Made by a program: the position numbers and the translations under genes
Notes under the pieces: generated by a model
Told to the model about the DNA's origin: nothing
Databases searched by the model: none
What the model saw: the letters and a program-made list of their open reading frames with translations, nothing else
Origin: Phymatolithon calcareum
Taxonomy: Eukaryota; Rhodophyta; Florideophyceae; Hapalidiales
Length of the DNA: 64,000 nucleotides
Assembly: GCA_977006965.1 (NCBI GenBank)
Contig: OZ345375.1
Location: forward strand, 1,426,001-1,490,000
Direction: 5' to 3'
Shown here: piece by piece, positions 33,686 to 43,460 of the stretch
Layout of the letters: each line of letters opens with the position of its first letter
Position numbering within the stretch: position 1 is the first letter of the stretch

Positions 33686-34334
33686 CCTTTCCTTCTTCTG
33701 ATTTGCCTACAAGTCCACCGTGCAGTTACCTCTTCCTCCTGAGAAGAACTTCCGAAGGTGAATCACTGCTTTTTCTTCAAATTTGAAGCTTTTTGACGGT
33801 AACCGTTAAATGCGAAAAGTGGACTATTTTGATTACCTGTAACTGTCTGACAAAACCTGCAGTAGTCCACATGAAGACCACTGGAGAAGAGGGTCGTCAT
33901 TCTACCTAACAATACACTCATTGTAGCTGAGTTATGCATGCCGGCATCCTCATGTGTGATACCCAAACAGGACAAATGTCACATCTTGGCTGCAGAAGAA
34001 TCACACCATCGTTCGATCCCACTCATATCTCAGCACTGTTCTGGATCAGAACTATATGTCTATAAGAGCGTACTCTAGATTAGGCAACGCATGTATAAAG
34101 AAAAAACGTTTACGAATCTTCTCGCGCGCCCTACAGCTGTAGCTATGGCGGACGAAAGCGCATATGCTCCTCACTCTGACCGATATTCTGCCCCTCTCAC
34201 CATCCCCCAATCACAGCACATTCAGTGAACCATTGATATAAGCGAAGCGCTTTTCTATATTACTGCCTAGCTCACACATAGAGCATCTTCACCCCCACGA
34301 GAAGAATTCCTGTCCCTGTGCAGCTCACTCCACA

Positions 34335-35834
34335 ATGGAGGTCTTTACCACCACGCTCGCTTGTGCGGACACCGCCTTGCGCACAGTGTCGTCTATCAAA
34401 CAGAAGTACGAAGCGTATAAGAAGTCGACGACGCTGTTGAGATCAGTTCGAGAAAAGTTGGAAATGTTCCAGGAAACCCTTTCAAGGGGAGAAGAAAAAA
34501 TCGAAATGTCTGATACGGCTTGCGGAGTGCTTGCGCGAATTCAAAGCAACTTCGATTCGCTCAACATTGAATTAGAGGAGGTACATCATCGTCTCTCTGT
34601 AAAATCAAAGGTTGAGAAATGGTTCTCTTCCGGTAAGGATGTTGCATCTTTCGAATCGATCGCAGCGCATCTCAATACACTGGAGAAGCACTTCGACATG
34701 TGGGCCATGGTGGTTGACGTCACACAAAAAATTCTTCCGGAATTGCGAAACATCTCCAATCTCATCTTTCATCTCATGCGCAATAGCGATGGTTATCGCG
34801 ATGATCAGAAAAGAGTCCTACATATGCTATCTACCTCTCTGGCAACTCGTCCTATTCAACAATTCGTCCAGCATCCCAATCCACAGTTTCGTCGCGCTAT
34901 TGAAATTTGCGAAAATCCTAGGTTTGGACACGATTTAAGGTATCCTCGAGTATTCAGTGCATTGACGGACAATGTGCCCAAGTTAATGCACAAACTATCG
35001 GACAAAGGGGCAAACCTTGGCGACCAACATGAGTTGCTGGAACGATTGCAGAAGTTTTGGGATACCTGTACTATTACAGAGATTAATTCTCACCATGATG
35101 GTACACATGATCAGAAGGACGTCGAGCTCGATATTGATGCACTACTCGTTCGATTGGATTCGATTCATAAGGAGATTGAGACTTCTAAACTTCGTAAATC
35201 CAATTCGTCAAGGCCTAAGTCTCGCTGGCTTTACACTGACAAAGACGGAAGACACTCAATGGACGATCCTGATGAAGTGCACCGGGAGCACCGTCGAGCT
35301 CAAAATCGAGCTCAAATTCGGCACGGGGAGACGCAGCGCGGCCTTGTCGAAGACCGTGCGAAAAACGGTAATGAATGCTATGCGCTCGTGCCGTGGAATG
35401 GAAGAGACGATGGCAATTTGCACGCTTTGGATGATCGCCATCGAAAGAATGAGGAGAGCGATCAACATCGGCAACATCAGAAACGGATGGATACTATCGA
35501 CGATCGTGAGAAAAAGTCATCCTTTCGGAGCCGGAACAGGAGCAGACGACGTGAGGATGAAACTTTGAACGGCCTTAACGAAGATGTTGATGAAGTCTGT
35601 CATTCTTGGAATGAACAAGACGACGGTGATGTGCACTCTTTCGATGGCCGTCATCGTAAGGATGAAGAGAACGATCGGAATCGACAACGTCAGAAACGGT
35701 TGGATTCTACCAGCCGTCGTAAGAAAAAATCATCCTCCCGGAGCAGGAACAGGAGCAGACGACGTGAGGATGAAACTTTGAACGGCCATAACGAAACTGT
35801 TGATGAAGTCTGTCATTCTCGGAATGAACGTTAG
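34335..35834 (+). CDS. Coiled-coil/helical-bundle protein with RS-rich C-terminal repeats (unit B, intact)
   Basis: This is a 499-aa single-exon frame from ATG 34335 to TAG 35834. Residues 1-135 form amphipathic helices (SIKQKYEAYKKSTTLLRSVR, EKLEMFQETLSRGEEKI, FDSLNIELEEVHHRLSVKSK, FESIAAHLNTLEKHFDMWAM). Their spacing is reminiscent of four-helix-bundle domains of the HeLo/MLKL/RPW8 type; this is pattern inference only. Residues about 136-270 are helical and unassigned. The rest is charged, with two imperfect repeats of about 75 residues, each containing an SRSRNRSRRREDETLNG block like RS-domain sequence. It has no signal peptide or transmembrane segment. AATAAA follows at 35885. The unit A copy is frameshifted. 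Its function is unknown. The conserved frame at high identity to A suggests recent selection or gene conversion. Confidence 0.7.
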   Translation: MEVFTTTLACADTALRTVSSIKQKYEAYKKSTTLLRSVREKLEMFQETLSRGEEKIEMSDTACGVLARIQSNFDSLNIELEEVHHRLSVKSKVEKWFSSGKDVASFESIAAHLNTLEKHFDMWAMVVDVTQKILPELRNISNLIFHLMRNSDGYRDDQKRVLHMLSTSLATRPIQQFVQHPNPQFRRAIEICENPRFGHDLRYPRVFSALTDNVPKLMHKLSDKGANLGDQHELLERLQKFWDTCTITEINSHHDGTHDQKDVELDIDALLVRLDSIHKEIETSKLRKSNSSRPKSRWLYTDKDGRHSMDDPDEVHREHRRAQNRAQIRHGETQRGLVEDRAKNGNECYALVPWNGRDDGNLHALDDRHRKNEESDQHRQHQKRMDTIDDREKKSSFRSRNRSRRREDETLNGLNEDVDEVCHSWNEQDDGDVHSFDGRHRKDEENDRNRQRQKRLDSTSRRKKKSSSRSRNRSRRREDETLNGHNETVDEVCHSRNER

Positions 35835-36079
35835 AGTATTTGTGGAAAACAACAGGCTCTTGAACCTACACTGGCTTCGCTTCGAATAAATGACTGCATG
35901 ACAAGTTCCTGCTCAATGACTTCACTATTCCTATAGCCTTACTTAGATTTTTCTGTTCTGTAATGCCACTCGCGGGCGGAGCAGAATCCCTTCGGTTGCT
36001 GCGAAGGGACGCTTCCCGAAAGGGAAACGCAGGAGGCAGAGAAGGCACTAGGGAAGCTATAAGTTTCTCCACTAAGCTT

Positions 36080-36485
36080 CGCGTTGCGACATGGAAAACT
36101 CTCCTCTGCAGTTGCGAATCATGGAAGCTAACTGAAAATGTCCGCAAAAACTCTAGTCCACAGGTGCCAAGATGTTGTCCAGAATATCGGGAAGACCAAC
36201 TGCCGACTAGTCTAGGGACCCCACTATCGATGTGGTATTGTGCGCCAGAGATATACGATGAAGTTGGCTCGGAAACATACTTAGGATTGACGAAAGTCGC
36301 TTGGTTCGTCAAGTGCTACTTTACTGCGTCCGACCAACCCCAGAATCAAGCTTTGGCGACGTCTCGGAGCTCGGCGTGCAATCAGAAGCCAAACTCGCAA
36401 CAAATAGATTAGAATGGAAGAAGCTTAGGCCCTCAAAGTGTTGCTAGCCCCACAAGGGGAACACGCAAAATGAATGAATGAATTA
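36080..36485 (+). mobile_element. LINE 3' fragment with (TGAA)n tail
   Basis: Third copy of the LINE end: CAGTTGCGAATCATGGAAGC, ACTGCCGACTAGTCTAGGGA, then GGGGAACACGCAAAATGAAT and the GAATGAATGAA tail. It is truncated on the left at about 36080, just after the end of unit B. Confidence 0.7.
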
Positions 36486-36740
36486 TTTGCCTTACTTTGA
36501 CTTGGTCTTCAGCTCTAGCTTGCCTGATACATCATTGCACCAAGGCTACCACCTTGCGCTGCACAAGGTCAAGCATAAGAAGTGGAAGAACGCGATCGAT
36601 CAAGTGAGAGCAATCTAATTTTCTACCTGTCGTAGATTGTCAGTACGCAAAACGTGTCTCTTCTCCACCGATAACACAACTCAACCCAAAATCGATATTG
36701 CAAACATCTAAACTGTGCACCGGATACGTGCAAAATCGAC

Positions 36741-38180
36741 CTACAAATACCCGTTCGCAATGCCTGCTTGAATCCACTCATCGATTAGCTCTTCAAGTTT
36801 GTGCATTTCCTTCCCGCCAGTCACATCAGCAACTTCTTGCAGGGCCGCACTGACCGCCGCAGCAACTGGCACAATACCAGAGCTACCACCAGCACTGTCT
36901 GCCGCCGTGTTCCAAAATTTTTGCGCAGTCGCTTCTACTCCGGAGACAACAGGTCGCGGTACGTCCTGTGCGAGCGGCGTAATATGCGTCCCGGGCAACT
37001 CAACAAGTGTAACAGACGATTCGTCGCCGTCAGGACGGGCACAGCGCGCACGAAGCATGGCTTCCACTTTTGAACTTTCGTCGATGCCGTCGTTCTCAAA
37101 TTTCACCACAAGTGTCTGTCCAGCGTTGTACATCATCTCGACGGAGGCGCGGACGTCGTCTGGAGGAGGATAAAACTCCGGTGGGGAGCCCTTCGTCTTT
37201 CCAGAATCGGCCGTATATTCATCCGCATTATTTCTGTTCTCCGCCCCGAGGGGAACGACTCCGCCTATTTCCCGAAATAGCATCGGAAGTTGTGTGAGTA
37301 ACCTGCGCGACTCACGCAATGTAGGGATGACATTTTCTCGAACGCGCCGGGGAGTAATCGGCGATCCGAGTATCGCATCCTCCAACACATCGGGCGCGTT
37401 CGTGATTGCACCAATGAATTCCGCCGGAATACGCCGTTCAGCTTTTGCTGCGGTGGCGAACGCTGGCGCAAACACTCCTTCATATAATGGAATAGCGTCA
37501 GAAGCGGCCTTATTGTTGAACGAAATGAGTATGTTGCCAGCTTTGGGACACACGTCTCCGAATAGCGAGGACGCAATGGCGTGAAACAGTGCACCTGCGG
37601 AATGTCCGATACCTATCACTGGCACTGCGCCATACTCTAGGGCTAAGTCTGTCTCCACGCATTCCCAGGAATGCGCAATGCCGGACACGAGCGCGAGGTG
37701 GTCCATGGAAAGGTCGAATGGAGCTGCGACAATGCAATATCCTCTCATAGCAAGCCGTTCTAGAAGTGAGCGGTAGGCAAAATGTGGAACTGCGCCGACA
37801 AATGCTCCGCCGATAAAATGTAATACTGCATGTGCACGGCCAGGCGGACGAAGTATTAGGTTCCCACCGGCAGACTCCCATCGTCGGGCGAGCACAGAGC
37901 AGGAAGACACGGGAGTGAATGCTGCATCCGCTACAGCGTCCGCGACAGATGAGATGGCGGAAAATACGTTGGAAAGGATGTCACTGGGACGTGCATCATC
38001 GGATGCCTCATTAGACTGTCTATCAGACGCGTTCGACGCTTTAACGTCGGCAACTGCGGCACAGACTCGACGGCGTCGCCGTGTTTCGCGCGGCACCCAC
38101 GCACAATTGACGGTCTCCTGACCGGGCGGATGACGCAGTGGCGTCACAAGAACAGTAATTCCCGCCGCGATGAAGGCCAT
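36741..38180 (-). CDS. DUF1350-family alpha/beta-hydrolase-like protein, probably plastid
   Basis: 479 aa from ATG 38178-38180. The first ~45 residues are basic and Ser/Ala/Val-rich (ETRRRRRVCAAVADVKAS), consistent with a plastid transit peptide. The core starts near residue 105 with HAVLHFIGGAFVGAVPHFAY, followed by LLERLAMRGYCIVAAPFDLS. A lipase-like nucleophile elbow GIGHSAGALFH has Ser194. GNILISFNNKAASDAIPLY follows. These segments and their order match the DUF1350 proteins of cyanobacteria, algae and plants, whose substrate is not established. The Ser elbow suggests hydrolase ancestry, but I did not identify the complete triad. Divergent from IWS1, with 582 bp between start codons. Confidence 0.82.
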   Translation of the reverse strand: MAFIAAGITVLVTPLRHPPGQETVNCAWVPRETRRRRRVCAAVADVKASNASDRQSNEASDDARPSDILSNVFSAISSVADAVADAAFTPVSSCSVLARRWESAGGNLILRPPGRAHAVLHFIGGAFVGAVPHFAYRSLLERLAMRGYCIVAAPFDLSMDHLALVSGIAHSWECVETDLALEYGAVPVIGIGHSAGALFHAIASSLFGDVCPKAGNILISFNNKAASDAIPLYEGVFAPAFATAAKAERRIPAEFIGAITNAPDVLEDAILGSPITPRRVRENVIPTLRESRRLLTQLPMLFREIGGVVPLGAENRNNADEYTADSGKTKGSPPEFYPPPDDVRASVEMMYNAGQTLVVKFENDGIDESSKVEAMLRARCARPDGDESSVTLVELPGTHITPLAQDVPRPVVSGVEATAQKFWNTAADSAGGSSGIVPVAAAVSAALQEVADVTGGKEMHKLEELIDEWIQAGIANGYL

Positions 38181-38762
38181 GTGAATGCGAATAGTCTAAC
38201 TTTTCGCATCGCTGATGGGCCATGGCAAGGAGGAATGCGAGTCGAGGTCACAGATGCATCGACAAGGAATCAATCCATTGAGGTGGAGATGGGAAGCGCC
38301 ACGTGTGGGGCCTTGGATGAAGAGCTGCCACGTGTAACTGCCTTCGGGTCATTATTAATGAATTGGATGGTCACAATAAAATTTCATTCATTTTTTGATA
38401 GAAATTCCGCTGCAGCCGAGCAATTGACTGCACTCAATTCATTGGTTGAAGGGCATAATTGAGCAGCGCACGCCAACGGAGGTGATCATATAAAGTGAGA
38501 ATTTCAGAACTTTTTCCGAATGTCTCAAGAATTCAGTCCAGAATTCCCAACGCATCATCACAAATGGTGTATGATTCGACCGAAATTCCTGCATTGCGTC
38601 CGTCCTATGACGCACGGATTGCTTCTCACAACGGTACAGTACAAGGTCGGGGAACTCCTCTGCCTTGGTACTCCGCCAGCCAGCGCCAGTGCGTGCACCG
38701 TTCCCTAGTCTCGTGCGCTGCTCATCCGAACAGTTCAGGTTCGCCCTAGGGCTCGCATCACA

Positions 38763-40310
38763 ATGCCACACAAGGACGACCGCGATAGCGGCGATGAGAA
38801 CGGCGAAGGGGACGCCGGATTTGAGTTCGTACATGACGTCTTCGGCTCAGACGACGAAGGTGGCGCAGCGACAGGGGGAAAAGAGAAGGCTTCCGGCGAA
38901 GCGGACTCCGACAGCGATGATGACGTTGTCAAGAAAGATGCCCCCCCTAGTTCCCGTTCCCGTGCTATATTGGATGAGTTTGACGATGATGATGATGACG
39001 ATGATATCATGATTCCGCGTCGTCGTAATGCAAGGTCTGAGCCTGCCGCCCGCGCCAGTAATGTGCTCGACCGTCTGGATGACGAAGACGTTGAGGACGA
39101 GGACGATGAGGAGGAGATCACTCGTCGTAAGGTTCGTCGCAAGGGTGGGTCTTCTTCGAAGAAGCGAAGTAGTCGATCCCGGGAGGACAGCGAGGAACTC
39201 GAAACATTCTCCAAAAGCCGCAAATCTTCTGAAAAGAAGCGTCGTCGTCTGCATGGGAACGGTGATGTGGACAAGGACTTGGATAGAATCGCCGAAGATG
39301 ATGATTTCATCGATGACCGGGGCGCAAAGCCCGCCGTGTCCGATGAAGATGATGTGATTCGCACGGAAGGTGGTTTGGATATTGGCGCAGATATCGAGGA
39401 CCACTCTGATCCGGAAAAGGAAGCTCCGAAGAAACCCAAAACCGCTTTTGAGGAGGCCATCGACGCAGGGAAAGCTATGCGTCGTCCGCGCAAAAGGGAT
39501 ATAGATCCAGCCAAGGTGGAACAAGAGTGTATTTCATTCTTGGAGCGCATGATGCGTGCCCGCGATGAGGACGTCAGGAGCTACAAGAAGGGCCAGCCGG
39601 CCCTGAGCAAACTGAAAATGCTGCGCGAGGTGGAGCTAATGACCACCAAGGTTTCATACCGTGATGCTTTGATTGAGAACATGCTGCTGCCGATCATCAA
39701 GGCCTGGCTCGACCCGATGCCTGATGGTGCTTTGCCGAACGTCCAGATTCGAACTTCGCTCCTTCAAATTCTCACCAATATTCGTGTGGACTCGGACTGG
39801 GTTGAGAAACTGAAGAATTCTCAGGGGCTCGGTCGTGTGGTTCATTTTCTCTCTCGTAATGACGATCACATGCCCAATCGTCGAATGGCCGAGAAACTAA
39901 TGATGAAATGGGCGCGCCCGGTTTACCAGAGTAATGCTGACTTTCACGACATTCTGGATGAATTCGACCGGCCGGACGAAGGTATCCGTGCCCCTAAAGA
40001 GGGAATTGTGTCAACTCGTCGTGCGGCTCGCGAGACTGTCAGACATTTCCAGACTACGCGTGAGAAAATTGACGAGTTTCGCAGCCGTGGAGAGGAGAAG
40101 GACCAGGTCCTCGCTCAAATCCCGCGTCCGACGCCGTTCCTCTATACCGCCCTCGCGGAGGGCACAGCTAACGTTGACGAAAAGATCGTCAAGGAGAACC
40201 GTGCTGTGCGTGCCACTAACCGGAAAGTTCATCGCACTCTTTCCACTATGCGCCGGTTGAACAAGAATCGTACTGCTCGTGCCGCCAAGCCTTCGGTGAA
40301 CGGACGCTAG
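38763..40310 (+). CDS. IWS1: IWS1/Spn1 transcription elongation factor
   Basis: 515 aa, single exon. The N-terminal half (1-240) is acidic and low-complexity (long Asp/Glu runs, SR/RS patches), as in IWS1 proteins of other eukaryotes. The conserved C-terminal half contains the TFIIS N-terminal-like helical domain at about 300-390 (LLPIIKAWLDPMPDGALPNV, RTSLLQILTNIRVDSDWVEK, LGRVVHFLSRNDDHMPNRRM, AEKLMMKWARPVY). IWS1/Spn1 binds Spt6 and accompanies RNA polymerase II during elongation. The start at 38763 is the first ATG of the acidic region and gives a normal family length. Confidence 0.9.
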   Translation: MPHKDDRDSGDENGEGDAGFEFVHDVFGSDDEGGAATGGKEKASGEADSDSDDDVVKKDAPPSSRSRAILDEFDDDDDDDDIMIPRRRNARSEPAARASNVLDRLDDEDVEDEDDEEEITRRKVRRKGGSSSKKRSSRSREDSEELETFSKSRKSSEKKRRRLHGNGDVDKDLDRIAEDDDFIDDRGAKPAVSDEDDVIRTEGGLDIGADIEDHSDPEKEAPKKPKTAFEEAIDAGKAMRRPRKRDIDPAKVEQECISFLERMMRARDEDVRSYKKGQPALSKLKMLREVELMTTKVSYRDALIENMLLPIIKAWLDPMPDGALPNVQIRTSLLQILTNIRVDSDWVEKLKNSQGLGRVVHFLSRNDDHMPNRRMAEKLMMKWARPVYQSNADFHDILDEFDRPDEGIRAPKEGIVSTRRAARETVRHFQTTREKIDEFRSRGEEKDQVLAQIPRPTPFLYTALAEGTANVDEKIVKENRAVRATNRKVHRTLSTMRRLNKNRTARAAKPSVNGR

Positions 40311-41524
40311 ACTGTGGTCTCTGTCGGCAAGTTCTAGTAGTCTTTGGTCTCCAAATGGGGCACCTCATGGACAAGAAGCTTTGGTGCGCATCGGTTTTGG
40401 GACAGATAGAAAGTAGAATATTGTAATTAATCTTGGCTAAGTTTTCTTCCCGTGTGCATATGTAAGCAATGCGATTTATTCTCTCGTATGGTGCTCTTCC
40501 TGCTCCTCGTGGATGTAGCGCAACCGGAATGTTGTTCGCGCACACGCAAAAAAATTAATTCCCTTTCTCGCTCATCTTGGGTCGTCTGGAAAACTGTTAT
40601 CTTTTTTGAACTAAATCAAAAAATAACTTTTATTTATTAACGACAAGAAGTGTGCTATTTTTCGGTGCGGAAACTGTTTGTTGGAGGGGTGGTGGTTTGG
40701 CCTCCGTAGTCTGTTCGCTGTTGAAGGCCGCATGATATCCGAAGAATACTCCCATCTATTGAACGTCGATTTGCTCTCGTTAAGTCGAGTGTGGCGCAAA
40801 ATTAGGTTTTCCAGCAACATGATGCGTCCAGCCACTCGAGCAACTATACTACTGATTGGCTTTTGGACAATAATGTAAGTCCTTTGGCCTGGTTGGCAAC
40901 GTCTCCAGACATCAATGTTATTCAGTGCTTGTGATATATCTTGGTTGGCGGGGTTTACCATAAATGTAAGGAGTTGGATAATGTTGAAGAACCTAATAGT
41001 GCAACTGCAAGAGCGTGGCAGAAATCAACAGAACCACTTTGGAAAACGCTGTACCTATCGACTTCTGTCGATGCGGGTACATGTAGCTCCGCTCAGCAAA
41101 TTGCTTTCATTCTGTATGTGAACGGCAATACTAAAAAATTCCGCCCTGAGCGGTGTGCCGTAATGCTCAAGGAAGCTGGGAGAGAGGACAGAAGGAGATG
41201 AAAGAAGGTAACAAGATGACCAGCTACTGCGAGCATCGTAAATGATTTCCAACCCGAGGCATCCCTTTGAAGGACGGCGGCTGAAGATTGGCTGCTTAGA
41301 GATATGGATGTTAAGCTCCCCGAAGGTTTGCATTTTGTGCAGCTTTGAGCTGTTGTGACATCAAGTACCACTCGTATCTGTTAAAGTCTACTGTAGCCGT
41401 AAGGATGGGAAGTTGTTTTAGGACAACGTCGAAAACCCGCAATAAAGAAGGAGAAGAAGAAGACTGAAAAAAATGCAAAAATCACGGGCTAGGTTAATCT
41501 CCAACTTGATGACTGAGTCAGATT

Positions 41525-41571
41525 ACGGTCAGCGGCGGATGGGAATTTGATTCCCATCCGCCGCTGACCGT
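41525..41571. repeat. Perfect 22-bp-arm hairpin
   Basis: ACGGTCAGCGGCGGATGGGA and the next two bases pair perfectly with 41550-41571 across a TTG loop. GC-rich arms would form a very stable stem. There is no T-run after it and no gene end nearby. Confidence 0.8.
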
Positions 41572-41572
41572 G

Positions 41573-41660
41573 TATGGACAGGTAAACACGACGTCGATAT
41601 GCACCTGTTGCTTTTCTAAAAGTAGCAAGAGGCTATCGACGTCATCTTCACCTGTCCATA
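41573..41660. ncRNA. Imperfect hairpin resembling a small-RNA precursor
   Basis: An 88-nt inverted repeat: TATGGACAGGT pairs with ACCTGTCCATA at the base, then GACGTCGATA with TATCGACGTC in the middle, with bulges and a small A/T loop near 41616-41622. The size and mismatch pattern resemble a pre-miRNA fold. No expression evidence is available. It could equally be a decayed inverted duplication like its neighbour. Confidence 0.25.
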
Positions 41661-41679
41661 TAGTTCGTCCAACCTGATC

Positions 41680-42113
41680 AATACAGAGGAGTACTCAAAA
41701 GTCTAGGGCTCCGTATTTTTGGCTCCTTTGTCTTATCAACTCTCCTATACGGCTGTGAATAGTGGAGGCTGACAGAACCAGTGCGGAAGAAACTCAACAT
41801 AACAGGTGTTAAGATGCTATCGAGAGCAACGGAGAGACCAATAGCCGACGAATCCAGGACACTCACCATCGACGAGGTGATGCGGACCAGAGACCTATGA
41901 TGGAACTGGCTTGGCCACATTCTTAGAATAGACGAGCGCCGCCTGGTTCGCCAGATGCTGCTACAATGCGTCAGACCAACGTCAGAATCACTCTTTGGTG
42001 GCGTACCTAGACGAGACCTGAAAGCCGCAGTCAAAACTCGCTAGCGAAACTTAGACCCCCGCAGCACTGCTAGCCCCATTTAGGGAAAAGGCAAATGAAT
42101 AAATAAATGAATA
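41680..42113 (+). mobile_element. LINE 3' fragment with AT-rich (TGAA/TAAA)n tail
   Basis: Translation shows VLSTLLYGCE, then WNWLGHILRIDERRLVRQML, then LLQCVRPTSESLFGGVPRRD, interrupted by stops. This is the clearest copy of the LINE end in the window. It finishes with AAATGAATAAATAAATGAAT. Diverged from the copies at 8940 and 36080. Confidence 0.75.
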
Positions 42114-42560
42114 CAACGGAGTCGCACTGCAAAATTCAGGACGACTTTCGGAATAACGATAAGTACAACCGGCTTCTTGAGCTGAACGAGACAACAGCTT
42201 GCGCTCTAAGCGCAAGTACATATACCTTGTGTGAGAAAAGAGCAAGACAAAAAACGTAAAGCTGAGTCATTACGGGGAAAATGATGACCTAGATCCTTGT
42301 AACAAAACCAGCAGTGTTCTCCAAGAACTTGCGAGTCTATCCATTCAGCGTCCCACGATCTGCGTTCTAGATACTGATGACTGAGTCCTTGGTACCTAAG
42401 AGAATCATAGCCTTTAGGGGAAATTTGATGAATTTGTTTTAAAAGCCCCCGAAGTCTCTCCTTGGAGCAACAGACCCGCTTTCCGCAGGTTCTTATTTCT
42501 CTACCAACTAGCGCTTTTGTTGACAAAATCGCTAGTAGTCAGTCACTTAAGTGCCTGACT

Positions 42561-42945
42561 GAGGAACCTTCGTGAGAATTCGATTATTGCGTCCGCAGTA
42601 CCAGTCTGGAAAAGTCTGCAAATCCAGTCCCAAATATTTTCACTGGTAATGAGGACGCGGCATATGTTCAGCGTGGCTGATGTGCTCATCTATGGACATT
42701 TTTTCTCATAACGATTTTTAGTTTTCGGAAGTGGAATTGCTTTTCAACCAAACTTTTCGTGATGTTTCAAGTTTTTGCTCAAAAGTGTGCGAAAACATCT
42801 GAAGCGAAAGTTTGCAAATCAACACTCCGCCACTGAAAACCTATGCCGCGTCCTCGTAACCAGTCCACGAAATAATGACTGGTAATGAGGACTTTTTTGA
42901 CTGGGTCTATGCCGCGATTTTGATGAATTCTCAAGAAGGCCCCTC
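42561..42945. mobile_element. 385-bp MITE, copy 1
   Basis: The terminal inverted repeats (GAGGAACCTTCGTGAGAATT at left; right end reverse complement GAGGGGCCTTCTTGAGAATT) flank non-coding sequence. Flanks TGACT and TGACG may be a 5-bp target duplication. A second copy lies in the opposite orientation at 60980-61364. Its superfamily is not identified. Confidence 0.7.
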
Positions 42946-43460
42946 TGACGACACACTCATGTTCTACTTCAGGAGTGTAAGAAAATAACTGTAATGTTCA
43001 CCGTGTTATGCTTTCGCTCCCAATGGAAGACGTACAAACGCCGAAACCCCCAGGGAAGAAGAGACCGACGAGTCAGCCTCAACTTCTGCTCGGTTTCATG
43101 CTCACGGTGCAGGGTGCTCGAAGGAATGTGACACACGCCTTCTGGCAAGGGAGCTCCCGACTCGAACTCGGGTTTGACGTTCGCCGCCCCGACGGGAGCT
43201 GATGTAATGCCAAGTAGAGCTTGATTTACCTTCTGTGTTCTTGTTCTGTATGTCCTACCTCCAGAATAATCCCCAAGCGCTACCTGCGCTGTACAAATAT
43301 CTAACCGCGTAATCTCCCCGATCAATTCTCAGGCGATTCACAATTACTACGACTACCTTTGCTGGCCGCCGAAGTTCAATCGAACCACACTTCCTATCGC
43401 TTAAAGTCACTTCCAAGATAAGAAGGAAAGCCGACTCTCTTTGCGCTTCTCGCTAAAGGA

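Larger units (their letters stand above)
30157..34334. other. Unit B non-genic stretch
   Basis: Colinear with 9470-14093 of unit A. The part 30530-32310 is almost identical to A (roughly a dozen differences by eye), whereas 32700-34100 carries many substitutions and indels. It contains the R1 repeat (31475-31690) and the double palindrome (33576-33685). No gene is supported. Confidence 0.55.
15604..35893. repeat. Tandem segmental duplication, unit B (expanded by insertions)
   Basis: Direct-orientation copy of unit A, split into 15604-16239, 23038-about 23074, 24164-26514 and 30060-35893. The gaps are filled by a TA-flanked DNA element containing a gypsy element, a foldback element, and a second LTR element. 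The bases following the DNA transposon (TAGACGTTCATTGCAAAAAC) match the bZIP upstream sequence at 5633 onward, confirming the reconstruction. Confidence 0.85.
40311..43460. other. Gene-poor interval with transposon remnants
   Basis: No coding gene was recognised. It contains two adjacent hairpins (41525-41660), a LINE 3' end (41680-42113) and a MITE (42561-42945). The remainder, including 40311-41500, shows nothing identifiable. Confidence 0.6.

Noticed and set aside
38735-39550. Ser-rich minus-strand frame of about 270 codons
   Set aside because: Mirror image of the Asp/Glu-rich IWS1 coding sequence.
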